64,000 bases of DNA from Pelagibacterales bacterium SAG-MED19 (lineage in GTDB: Bacteria > Pseudomonadota > Alphaproteobacteria > Pelagibacterales > Pelagibacteraceae), in NCBI GenBank assembly GCA_014654035.1, contig JACWDQ010000006.1, positions 1-64,000 on the forward strand, read 5' to 3'. The notes under the pieces were generated by a model. The model worked only from the letters and a program-made list of their open reading frames with translations, did no database searches and was not told where the DNA came from. The translations under genes and the position numbers were made by a program. Positions 53,686 through 64,000 of this stretch are shown here, piece after piece; position 1 is the stretch's first letter; every line of letters starts with the position of its first letter.

Positions 53686-56559
53686 TTATTCAAAAACTTT
53701 CTTTATAATTTCTTGTTGTTGAGAAATATGCCATTTTGCATATCCTGTTGCTGGAGATGCGTCTGGGCTTCTTCCTATATAAGAAATATGATTATTATTA
53801 GCCTTTATATTATCTAATGTCCATTGGATATAATCTCTTACGGAAAACCACGCTCCCATATTTTTTGGTTCTTCCTGACACCAATAAAATTTAGCATTTT
53901 TAATATAAGGCCTTAATTCTTTAGCTAAAGCTTTCGCTGGAAATGGATATAATTGCTCAATTCTAAAAAAAATAATATTATCTTTTTTTAACTTTTCTCT
54001 AGCTTCTAACAAATCAAAGTAAATTTTTCCTGAACAAATGATAACTTTTGTAATTTTTTCAGGACTATTTAATTTTATAAAACCTCTGCTTTTTGGATCA
54101 ATTGCGTGATCCCACAAAACTCTATGAAATGAATTTTGTTTACTAAAATCATCAATATTGGAAACACACTCCTTGTGTCTTAACAAAGATTTAGGAGTCA
54201 TAATTACTAATGGCTTTCTAAAATCTCTATGCATTTGTCTTCTTAAAGCGTGAAAATAATTAGCAGGAGTTGTACAATTCATGACTTGCATATTATCGTT
54301 TGAGCATAATTGTAAGAATCTTTCTAATCTCGCTGAAGAATGTTCTGGACCTTGTCCTTCATATCCATGTGGTAACAACATTACTAAGCCAGATGCTCTA
54401 GACCATTTTCTTTCCCCAGATGCAATAAATTGATCGATAACAACTTGAGCACCATTTGCAAAGTCTCCAAATTGGGCTTCCCACAATGTTAATGTATTTG
54501 GTTCAACTAAACTATAGCCATATTCAAAACCTAGAACTGCTAGCTCAGATAAAAAACTGTCTACAACTTCAAAATGCTTTTGATTAGCAGAAATATTATT
54601 GAGAGGCACATATCTTGAATTATTCAATTGATTTCTTAAAACAGAATGTCTTTGACTAAATGTTCCTCTTCCTGAATCTTGACCAACTAATCTTACTGGG
54701 TATCCTTCTTCTAGTAAAGAGCCAAAAGCCAACGCTTCAGCAGTTGACCAATCAATATTTTTACCATTTTTTACGCTTAACTTTCTGTTATCCAATATTT
54801 TTGAAATTGTTTTATGAAGATTAATTTCTTTAGGAATAGTGTTAATTTTATTTGATATTTGCAGCAATTTTTTTGTATCAAAACCTGTTACACCCCTTTT
54901 GTCTTTTCCTCTTTCAGGCTTATATCTGGACCATGTTCCTTCAAACCATTCAATTTTTGGTTTGTAATCTTTTGCATTTTCATATTGTTCATTAAGCAAA
55001 TCTTTAAATTTTTTGGTGGCATCATTCAAATAATCATTTGAAATTGAACCTTCGTTAACCAATTTTTCACCATAAACTTTTACAGGTGAAGGATGTGATC
55101 GAATTTTTTTATACATAAGTGGTTGTGTAAATGAAGGTTCGTCTCCCTCATTGTGACCAAATCTCCTGTAACAAATTAAATCAATAACAACATCTCTATT
55201 AAATTTTAATCTAAAATCAGTAGCTATTCGCGCAGCATAGACTACTGCTTCTGGGTCATCCCCATTAACATGGATAATTGGAGCTTCTACCATTTTTGCG
55301 ATATCGGAGGGGTACGGTGATGATCTAGCAAATCTTGGACTTGTAGTAAAACCAATCTGGTTATTTACTATAATATGAATAGTTCCGCCTGTATTGTGAC
55401 CAGGAAGTCCTGACATAGCAAAACATTCTGCAACCACTCCTTGGCCAGCAAAAGCAGCATCTCCATGAATTAATATCGGAAGTACTTTTTTTCTTTCTTT
55501 ATCTTTATGAAAATATTGTTTTGCCCTTGTTTGACCAAGTACAACCGGATTTACAGCTTCCAGATGAGATGGATTATCAGTCAAGCTCACATGTACAGAG
55601 TTTCCATCAAACTCTCTATTAGACGATGCACCTAAATGATATTTTACATCTCCAGCACTTTCTTCTACTGAAGGATTAGTTTCTCCAGCAAATTCATTAA
55701 ATATTCTTTTATATGACTTTTGAAGCACGTTTGCCAAAACATTTAGTCTCCCTCTATGAGACATACCGATTTTAACTTCTTTTACTTTTGACTGACCGCC
55801 TATTTTAATTATTTGCTCAAGTGCTGGAATTAAACTTTCACCACCATCAAGACCAAATCTTTTTGTACCAACATATTTAGTATGCAAAAATTTTTCAAAA
55901 CCTTCTGCTTGAATCAATTTTTTAAGAATTGCCTCTTTACCATTTTGAGTAAATTTAAAATCATCAGTTTTTTCAACTCTATCTCTAAACCATTTTCTTT
56001 CAGTAGGATTAGAAATATGCATATATTCATAACCTAAAGAACCACAGTATTTTTCTCTTAAAAAACTTAATATTTCATTGATATTAGAATGTTGTTTGTT
56101 AGTCACGCCATCTAGAAAAATTTTTTTTTGATAATCTTCTTTACTAAATCCATAAGACTCGGGATGAAGTTCATCTAAATAATCTGATTTAAGTAATCCT
56201 AATGGATCTAATTTAGCTATTAAATGTCCTCGCTGTCTATAGGACCTAATCATTGCGACAGCTTTAATTGAATTTGCATTTGATTTAATTAATTCTACTT
56301 CACTCAACTGACTAGTTTTATTATTTTGAGCATATGATTTTTTTATAGAAAATTTTTTGGAAGGACCCCATGATGGACCATTAATTTCATTAATAATGAC
56401 ATCTAACTCATCTCCAATCTCATCAAAATATCTTTTCCAGCTCTCCGGTAATGTTGGGTCGTTGTTAACAAATTTTATATACATATCTTCTATGAAAGCA
56501 TTATTAGATTTGTTTAAAAACGCTGTTTTTTGGTATTCGAGATTTTTAGATGAGGACAT
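53686..56559 (-). CDS. sucA: 2-oxoglutarate dehydrogenase E1
   Basis: 957 aa; KEVKIGMSHRGRLNVLANVLQKSYKRIFNEFAG; HGDAAFAGQGVVAE. Confidence 0.98.
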   Translation of the reverse strand: MSSSKNLEYQKTAFLNKSNNAFIEDMYIKFVNNDPTLPESWKRYFDEIGDELDVIINEINGPSWGPSKKFSIKKSYAQNNKTSQLSEVELIKSNANSIKAVAMIRSYRQRGHLIAKLDPLGLLKSDYLDELHPESYGFSKEDYQKKIFLDGVTNKQHSNINEILSFLREKYCGSLGYEYMHISNPTERKWFRDRVEKTDDFKFTQNGKEAILKKLIQAEGFEKFLHTKYVGTKRFGLDGGESLIPALEQIIKIGGQSKVKEVKIGMSHRGRLNVLANVLQKSYKRIFNEFAGETNPSVEESAGDVKYHLGASSNREFDGNSVHVSLTDNPSHLEAVNPVVLGQTRAKQYFHKDKERKKVLPILIHGDAAFAGQGVVAECFAMSGLPGHNTGGTIHIIVNNQIGFTTSPRFARSSPYPSDIAKMVEAPIIHVNGDDPEAVVYAARIATDFRLKFNRDVVIDLICYRRFGHNEGDEPSFTQPLMYKKIRSHPSPVKVYGEKLVNEGSISNDYLNDATKKFKDLLNEQYENAKDYKPKIEWFEGTWSRYKPERGKDKRGVTGFDTKKLLQISNKINTIPKEINLHKTISKILDNRKLSVKNGKNIDWSTAEALAFGSLLEEGYPVRLVGQDSGRGTFSQRHSVLRNQLNNSRYVPLNNISANQKHFEVVDSFLSELAVLGFEYGYSLVEPNTLTLWEAQFGDFANGAQVVIDQFIASGERKWSRASGLVMLLPHGYEGQGPEHSSARLERFLQLCSNDNMQVMNCTTPANYFHALRRQMHRDFRKPLVIMTPKSLLRHKECVSNIDDFSKQNSFHRVLWDHAIDPKSRGFIKLNSPEKITKVIICSGKIYFDLLEAREKLKKDNIIFFRIEQLYPFPAKALAKELRPYIKNAKFYWCQEEPKNMGAWFSVRDYIQWTLDNIKANNNHISYIGRSPDASPATGYAKWHISQQQEIIKKVFE

Positions 56560-56591
56560 TTTTTTTTAATATAAACCTAGAAAAAAAATTT

Positions 56592-57467
56592 TCAATTAGA
56601 CAATTTATTAAATAATGTTTCTCCAATTTTTGAAGGAGAGTTAGCTATAGTTATTCCACAATCTTCCATTTTTTTTATCTTATTTTCAGCTCCCCCTTGT
56701 CCTCCAGAAATAATTGCTCCAGCATGACCCATTCTCCGACCTGGAGGAGCAGTAATTCCTGCAATAAATCCTACTATGGGCTTTTTTATTTTATGATTTT
56801 TTACAAATTCTGCAGCTTCTTCTTCAGCTGTTCCTCCTATTTCACCAATCATTAAAATAGATTTTGTTTCTTCGTCATTTAGATATAGATCCAAACAATC
56901 AATAAAGTTAGTTCCGTTTATTGGATCTCCTCCTATTCCTATACATGTTGATTGACCTAAACCATTTTCTGTAGTTTGAGCAACAGCTTCATACGTTAAT
57001 GTTCCAGATCTAGAAACTATTCCGACTGAACCACGTTTATGAATATTTCCTGGCATTATGCCGATCTTACATTCATCAGGGGTAATAATTCCTGGGCAGT
57101 TTGGACCTATAAGTCTACTTTTTGAACCATTTAACTTTTGTCTAACTCTAAGCATATCCTGAACAGGGATACCTTCTGTAATACAAACTATTAATTCAAT
57201 AGACGCATCAATTGCCTCTATAATTGCAGCCGCAGCAAATTTAGCTGGAACATAAATCATTGTTGCATCTGCACCAACTTGATTTTTTGCTTCAACAACA
57301 CTATTAAAAACAGGTCTGTCTAAATGTTTTTGACCACCTTTTTTTGGTGTAACTCCACCAACTAAATTTGTTCCATATTTAATTGCTTGCTCTGAATGAA
57401 AAGTACCATGTGAACCGGTAAAGCCCTGACAAATGACTTTTGTATTTTTGTTAACTAGTACGGACAT
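56592..57467 (-). CDS. sucD: Succinyl-CoA synthetase alpha subunit
   Basis: [52 protein letters not shown]. Confidence 0.98.
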   Translation of the reverse strand: MSVLVNKNTKVICQGFTGSHGTFHSEQAIKYGTNLVGGVTPKKGGQKHLDRPVFNSVVEAKNQVGADATMIYVPAKFAAAAIIEAIDASIELIVCITEGIPVQDMLRVRQKLNGSKSRLIGPNCPGIITPDECKIGIMPGNIHKRGSVGIVSRSGTLTYEAVAQTTENGLGQSTCIGIGGDPINGTNFIDCLDLYLNDEETKSILMIGEIGGTAEEEAAEFVKNHKIKKPIVGFIAGITAPPGRRMGHAGAIISGGQGGAENKIKKMEDCGITIANSPSKIGETLFNKLSN

Positions 57468-57468
57468 C

Positions 57469-58629
57469 TTACTTTATTGCCTCAACTATCTTTTTGGCTG
57501 CGTCATCTAAATTTTCAGCAGAAATTAATTTTAATTCAGAATTGTCTAATATTTCTTTTCCCTCTTTAAAATTTGTGCCTGCAAGCCTGACAACAAGAGG
57601 GACTTTAATATTTATTTCTTTTGCTGCATCTACTACTCCTTGGGCAAGTACATCACATCTCATTATACCTCCAAAAATATTAATCAAAATTCCTTTAACA
57701 TTTTTATCTGATAAAATAATTTTTAATGCTGCAGAAACTTTTTCTTTTGAGGCGCCTCCACCTACATCTAAAAAGTTAGCTGGTTCTTTTCCATATAATT
57801 TAATTATATCCATAGTTGCCATAGCTAAACCTGCTCCGTTAACCATACAACCAATGCTTCCATCTAATTTGATATAAGCTAAATCATGTTTGCTAGCTTC
57901 TATTTCTGTTGGATCTTCTTCATTTAAATCTCTTAATTCAATAATTTCTGGATGTCTAAATAAAGCATTAGAGTCAAAATTTACTTTTGCATCTAAACAA
58001 ATTATTTTTTCTTCTTTTGTTAAAATTAATGGATTAACCTCGACCATATTTGCGTCTGTGTTTATAAACATTTTATAAATTGATTTTATTAGAGATATTG
58101 CTTGTGATTTTGCGTTATCATTTAAATTGAAAATCTTAATTATTTCTAGACAATCTTTTTCTGAAATTTCATTATTTATATCAACTTTTGTTGTAATTAT
58201 TTTCTCAGGAGTTTTTTTAGCTACTTCTTCGATATCCATTCCACCTTGATCACTAGATATGAATGCAATTTTAGAACTAGCTCTATCCACTAAACAAGAG
58301 AGATAAAATTCTTTTTCTATACTTGAAGATGCTTCAACATATAATCTTTTTACTTCTCTACCCTCTGGTCCCGTTTGGTGAGTTACTAAGGTTTTTCCCA
58401 TTAGTTCTTTTGCAGCTTTATTTAATTCATCAATAGTATCTAAAATTTTTACACCACCTGCTTTACCCCTTCCGCCAGCATGAATCTGAGCTTTTAAAAC
58501 ATATTTTTGTGTATTTAACAATTTTGCTTTTTTTACTAATTCATCAACAGAAAGAGCAAACACCCCCTCGGGAACAATTGCTCCATATTTTTTTAATATT
58601 TGTTTTGCTTGATGTTCGTGAATATTCAT
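57469..58629 (-). CDS. sucC: Succinyl-CoA synthetase beta subunit
   Basis: [38 protein letters not shown]. Confidence 0.98.
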   Translation of the reverse strand: MNIHEHQAKQILKKYGAIVPEGVFALSVDELVKKAKLLNTQKYVLKAQIHAGGRGKAGGVKILDTIDELNKAAKELMGKTLVTHQTGPEGREVKRLYVEASSSIEKEFYLSCLVDRASSKIAFISSDQGGMDIEEVAKKTPEKIITTKVDINNEISEKDCLEIIKIFNLNDNAKSQAISLIKSIYKMFINTDANMVEVNPLILTKEEKIICLDAKVNFDSNALFRHPEIIELRDLNEEDPTEIEASKHDLAYIKLDGSIGCMVNGAGLAMATMDIIKLYGKEPANFLDVGGGASKEKVSAALKIILSDKNVKGILINIFGGIMRCDVLAQGVVDAAKEINIKVPLVVRLAGTNFKEGKEILDNSELKLISAENLDDAAKKIVEAIK

Positions 58630-58631
58630 TA

Positions 58632-59606
<975 letters not shown>

Positions 59607-61100
59607 TTATTTCATTGTTGGCATTACGAACTCAGCATTTGATCTAATTCCAGAAGGCCATCTTGATGTTATTGTTTTAAGTTTTGTATAAAATTTTATA
59701 CCCTCCATACCATGCATTGCGCTATCACCAAATAAAGATCTTTTCCAACCGCCAAAACTATGAAAGGCCATTGGAACTGGAATAGGAACATTAATACCAA
59801 CCATTCCAACTTGTATCTTGCTTGCAAAGGTTCTTCCCGCATCACCATCTCTGGTGTAAATACTAACCCCGTTTCCATATTCGTGATCATTAATAAGTTT
59901 TGTAGCTTCTTCAAAACTTTTAACTCTTACTACAGATAAAACTGGTCCAAATATTTCTTCTTTATATATTCTCATTTCTTTTTTTACGTGATCAAATAAA
60001 CAGCCGCCAATATAAAAACCATTTTCATAACCTTGTAATTTCAAATCCCTACCATCCACAACCAGCTTTGCACCTTCTTCTACTCCTAAATCAACATAAT
60101 CTTTAACTTTTTTTAAATGTTCTTTGGTGACTAAGGGTCCCATTTCAGAACTTTTATCCATTCCTGGACCAACTTTTAAAGCTTCTGCTTTTTTTGATAA
60201 CCTTGATACTAGCTCATCGCCTATATCTCCGACGGCTACAGCAACTGACTGAGCCATACATCTTTCTCCTGCGGATCCATATGCAGCTCCCATTAAACCA
60301 TTTACTGCACCATCTAAATCACAGTCAGGCATAACAACTAAATGATTTTTTGCACCTCCTAGTGCCTGAACTCTTTTTTCATTTTTTGCAGAATTTTCGT
60401 AAATATATTTTGCTATTGGTGTTGAGCCTACGAAACTAACTGCTTTAATATCTTTGTTAGTTAAGATTGCATCAACAACTTCTTTGTCTCCATTAACAAC
60501 ATTAAAAACTCCATCTGGAAGACCAGCTTCACTTAATAACTCTGCTAATTTAATTGCACATGATGGATCTTTTTCTGATGGTTTTAATATAAAAGTATTC
60601 CCACATGCAATTGCAATAGGAAACATCCACATTGGTACCATCGCTGGAAAATTAAAAGGTGTAATTCCTGCTACGACTCCTAATGGTTGACGCATAGACC
60701 AACTGTCAACATTAGTTCCAACATTTTCTGAAAATTCACCCTTAAGTAAATGAGGTATACCACAAGCAAACTCAACAACTTCTAAACCTCTTGTTAAAGA
60801 TCCTTTGGCATCTTCATAAACTTTACCATGCTCTGAGACTATTAACCTTGTAAGTTCATCTGAATTTTTTTCAATTAATTCTTTAAATTTGAACATTACT
60901 CTAGCTCTTACGAGTGATGGTTTTAATGACCATTCCTCAAATGCCTTTTGTGCAACTGTAACAGCTTGATCTAGATCTACTTTAGTAGCTAAACTGACCT
61001 CTTTTTCTTGTTCACCAGTTGCTGGATTGAAAACTTTACCTTTTTTATTAGACTTGCCAGGAATTATTTTTCCACCTACAAAATGTTCGATTAATTTCAT
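59607..61100 (-). CDS. mmsA: Methylmalonate-semialdehyde dehydrogenase (CoA-acylating)
   Basis: VGGKIIPGKSNKKGKVFNPATGE; QALGGAKNHLVVMPDCDLDGAVNGLMGAAYGSAGERCMA. Confidence 0.95.
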   Translation of the reverse strand: MKLIEHFVGGKIIPGKSNKKGKVFNPATGEQEKEVSLATKVDLDQAVTVAQKAFEEWSLKPSLVRARVMFKFKELIEKNSDELTRLIVSEHGKVYEDAKGSLTRGLEVVEFACGIPHLLKGEFSENVGTNVDSWSMRQPLGVVAGITPFNFPAMVPMWMFPIAIACGNTFILKPSEKDPSCAIKLAELLSEAGLPDGVFNVVNGDKEVVDAILTNKDIKAVSFVGSTPIAKYIYENSAKNEKRVQALGGAKNHLVVMPDCDLDGAVNGLMGAAYGSAGERCMAQSVAVAVGDIGDELVSRLSKKAEALKVGPGMDKSSEMGPLVTKEHLKKVKDYVDLGVEEGAKLVVDGRDLKLQGYENGFYIGGCLFDHVKKEMRIYKEEIFGPVLSVVRVKSFEEATKLINDHEYGNGVSIYTRDGDAGRTFASKIQVGMVGINVPIPVPMAFHSFGGWKRSLFGDSAMHGMEGIKFYTKLKTITSRWPSGIRSNAEFVMPTMK

Positions 61101-61142
61101 GAATACGATCTTTTAGATTAAAAACACTTATTAGTCTATTGT

Positions 61143-61922
61143 TTAAATATTAGCCGTTGCTAACATTTTTTTTATTTCAGCAATAGCTTTTGCTGGGTTT
61201 AAACCTTTTGGACAAGCACTAGTACAGTTTAAGATTGTATGACAACGATAAAGTTTTAATTCATCTGCAACCTTTTTCAATCTCGCTTGTCTTTCTTCAT
61301 CTCTACTGTCAACAATCCATCTATAAGCTTGCAGTAAAACAGCTGGTCCTAAATATTTGTCACCATTCCACCAATAACTTGGGCATGATGTGGAACAACA
61401 TGCGCACATAATACACTCATAAGCACCATCTAATTTTGCTCTATCTTCTTTTGATTGAATAATCTCTTGACTTGTAGATTCTGAATTTGATTTGAGCCAA
61501 GGTTCAATAGATTGATATTGTTTATATAATCCATCTAAATCTCCTATTAAATCTTTTTTAACTTTTAAATGAGGTAGTGGGTAAATATCTATGTCTCCGT
61601 CAATTTCTGCATGAGGAGTTGTGCATGCCAAACCATTTTTACCACCCATATTCATTGCACAAGAACCACAAACTCCATGCGCACAAGATCTCCTATAAGC
61701 AATAGTTGGATCAATTTCATTTTTTATCTTATTTAAAATATCTAAAACTTTAGAGGGGCAGTTATCCATATCAACTTCATAAGTATCGATCCTTGGATTT
61801 TGTCCTGTTGAAGGATCCCATCTATAAACATTAACTTTCCTTAAGTTTGACGAACCAGTTTTATCCTTGAAATATTTACCTTTTTTTACTTGAGAATTTT
61901 CAGGTAAATTAATTTGAACCAT
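61143..61922 (-). CDS. sdhB: Succinate dehydrogenase iron-sulfur subunit
   Basis: [41 protein letters not shown]. Confidence 0.98.
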   Translation of the reverse strand: MVQINLPENSQVKKGKYFKDKTGSSNLRKVNVYRWDPSTGQNPRIDTYEVDMDNCPSKVLDILNKIKNEIDPTIAYRRSCAHGVCGSCAMNMGGKNGLACTTPHAEIDGDIDIYPLPHLKVKKDLIGDLDGLYKQYQSIEPWLKSNSESTSQEIIQSKEDRAKLDGAYECIMCACCSTSCPSYWWNGDKYLGPAVLLQAYRWIVDSRDEERQARLKKVADELKLYRCHTILNCTSACPKGLNPAKAIAEIKKMLATANI

Positions 61923-63697
61923 TAATAAACTCTTTCTCGAGGTGGAAAATATTGAACTTCATTAGTAAGTGTTGATTTATGAACATCTCTATAACTTATT
62001 TTAGTCTCTTTTCCATCACACCAAGCAAGGGTATGCTGCATAAAGTTTTGGTCATCTCTTTTAGGATAATCTTCTCGAGCATGTGCTCCTCTACTTTCTT
62101 TTCTATTATAAGCAGAATCGACTGTTACCACAGCTTGTCTTATCAAATTATCAAATTCAAGTGTTTCTACTAAATCAGTATTAAATATTAATGACTTATC
62201 TTTTACTGACAAAGAATTTAATCCATCATAAGTTTTTCTTATTTCTTCAACTCCTTCTTTTAAAGTTTCTTCTGTTCTAAAAACTGCACATTTTGATTGC
62301 ATTGTTTTCTGCATCGCTAATCTTAATTCTGCTGTGCCTTTATCACCTTCTGCATTTCTAATTTTATCAAATCTATCAATGCATTTTTGTGTTTCATTTT
62401 CACTGATCTCTTCATGTGGTGTCCCAGGTTTAACTAGCTCTGCAGCTCTTTTTGCTGCAGCTCTACCAAAAACAACTAAGTCAATTAGAGAGTTGGATCC
62501 TAATCTATTCGCTCCATGAACTGAAACACATGCCGCCTCTCCAATCGCCATCAATCCAGGAACAGTTTTTTCAGAGCCGTTTACTGTCATAACCTCTCCT
62601 TTATAATTTGTAGGGATACCGCCCATGTTGTAATGAACAGTTGGTACAACTGGAATTGGTACTTTAGTAACATCTACATTTGCAAACAATCTCGCAGCAT
62701 CAGTTATTCCTGGCAATCTACTTTCAATTATTTCTTTATCTAAATGGCTTAAGTTCAAATGAACGTGATCTTGATCTTTTCCAACTCCTCTTCCTTCATT
62801 AATTTCAATCGACATTGACCTACTAACAACATCTCTAGATGCTAAATCTTTTGCTTTAGGCGCATATCTTTCCATAAATCTTTCACCTTTAGAATTAGTA
62901 AGATAACCTCCTTCACCTCTTGCTCCTTCTGTTATCAAAGTGCCATGACCATATATTCCGGTTGGATGAAACTGAACAAACTCCATATCTTGAAGAGGCA
63001 ATCCAGCTCTTAAAACCATTGCATTGCCATCTCCAGTACATGTATGAGCAGAAGTTGCTGAATAATAAACTTTACCGTAACCACCTGTTGCAATAATTAC
63101 AGTATGCGCTCTAAATCTATGGATAGTTCCATCATTTAAATTCCATGCTATTAAACCTTTACATTCTCCATCTTTCATTAAAAGATCTAATGCAAAGTAC
63201 TCTATAAAAAATTCTGTTTTATGTTTCAAAGCCTGTCCATATAGAGTGTGTAAAATTGCATGACCTGTCCTATCAGCTGCCGCACAAGTTCTTTGAACAA
63301 TCCCATTTCCATAATTTTTAGTCATTCCACCAAATGGTCTTTGATAAATTTTTCCATCTTCTGTTCTGCTAAAGGGAACACCATATTTTTCTAACTCAAT
63401 AACTGCTTTTGGTGCTTCTTTACAAAGATACTCGATACTATCTTGGTCTCCCAACCAATCAGCTCCTTTAACAGTATCATACATGTGCCAACGCCAATCA
63501 TCTTCACCCATATTACCAAGAGCAGCTGATATACCCCCTTGAGCAGCTGAAGTATGACTTCTTGTTGGAAACACCTTTGAAATGCATGCAGTTTTTAAAC
63601 CAGCTTCACTTAAACCTACTGCAGCTCTTAAGCCCGAGCCGCCGGCTCCCAAAACCACAACATCATATTCATGATCAATTATTTTATATGAACTCAT
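61922..63697 (-). CDS. sdhA: Succinate dehydrogenase flavoprotein subunit
   Basis: [44 protein letters not shown]. Confidence 0.99.
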   Translation of the reverse strand: MSSYKIIDHEYDVVVLGAGGSGLRAAVGLSEAGLKTACISKVFPTRSHTSAAQGGISAALGNMGEDDWRWHMYDTVKGADWLGDQDSIEYLCKEAPKAVIELEKYGVPFSRTEDGKIYQRPFGGMTKNYGNGIVQRTCAAADRTGHAILHTLYGQALKHKTEFFIEYFALDLLMKDGECKGLIAWNLNDGTIHRFRAHTVIIATGGYGKVYYSATSAHTCTGDGNAMVLRAGLPLQDMEFVQFHPTGIYGHGTLITEGARGEGGYLTNSKGERFMERYAPKAKDLASRDVVSRSMSIEINEGRGVGKDQDHVHLNLSHLDKEIIESRLPGITDAARLFANVDVTKVPIPVVPTVHYNMGGIPTNYKGEVMTVNGSEKTVPGLMAIGEAACVSVHGANRLGSNSLIDLVVFGRAAAKRAAELVKPGTPHEEISENETQKCIDRFDKIRNAEGDKGTAELRLAMQKTMQSKCAVFRTEETLKEGVEEIRKTYDGLNSLSVKDKSLIFNTDLVETLEFDNLIRQAVVTVDSAYNRKESRGAHAREDYPKRDDQNFMQHTLAWCDGKETKISYRDVHKSTLTNEVQYFPPRERVY

Positions 63698-63999
63698 AAC
63701 TTAGTTATTAATATAATTGTAATTAACGGAATTACCACCGCTGAAGCAAACAAAAGCTTATTTGCGACATTTTTGATTTTATCATTTGCTATATAATCTT
63801 CAAAAACCTCACTGATACTCAATGCTGAAAAAAAATATGCATTAATTATAAATAAACTAAATAAAAATTTAGATGTTGAGTCTGAAAAAAAATTTACGAC
63901 ATCAGAATATCCCTGATCGTAAAAATTGATAAAGTTTATAATGAACCACAACATCAAAGGAACTAATGTTGCTCCACTAATCTTTAAGAAGATCCATTT
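63694..63999 (-). CDS. sdhD: Succinate dehydrogenase membrane anchor subunit SdhD, partial (5' end outside window; ORF-track TTG start at 63957 is not the true start)
   Basis: Frame stays open to the window edge: [23 protein letters not shown]...; three hydrophobic segments; upstream of sdhA. Confidence 0.82.
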   Translation of the reverse strand, partial: KWIFLKISGATLVPLMLWFIINFINFYDQGYSDVVNFFSDSTSKFLFSLFIINAYFFSALSISEVFEDYIANDKIKNVANKLLFASAVVIPLITIILITKL

Positions 64000-64000
64000 T

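Noticed and set aside
53438-53722. Plus-strand Ser/Thr-rich ORF over sucB
   Set aside because: Reverse of the lipoyl/linker coding region; no independent support.

Overview
This is an AT-rich, very densely packed bacterial chromosome segment. Gene content, tiny intergenic gaps and protein character suggest a streamlined marine alphaproteobacterium of the SAR11/Pelagibacter type (inference from gene content, no search was run). I support about 57 protein-coding genes, most of them core: an F1 ATP synthase operon (atpHAGDC), a TCA block (sdhDAB-mmsA-mdh-sucCD-sucAB-lpd), obgE-proB-proA-nadD-rsfS-ctpA-rppH, metXW, polA, chvIG, ahcY, priA, and a polyamine cluster. I see no tRNA/rRNA genes, CRISPR arrays, transposons or prophage. 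The most interesting signals are non-coding: (1) a SAM-II-type riboswitch directly downstream of a clear sigma70 promoter ahead of metX, with an A/U hairpin that would compete with the pseudoknot; (2) a candidate minimal ROSE-like RNA thermometer plus heat-shock-like promoter ahead of an Hsp20 gene; (3) a dense array of inverted repeats in the regA/decarboxylase divergent region; (4) an inverted repeat overlapping the likely promoter of the atp operon. Among coding regions, the decarboxylase / deoxyhypusine-synthase-like / agmatinase-like cluster and a scattered peptidoglycan-recycling set deserve a second look. I did not find convincing evidence of a wholly new multi-gene system.
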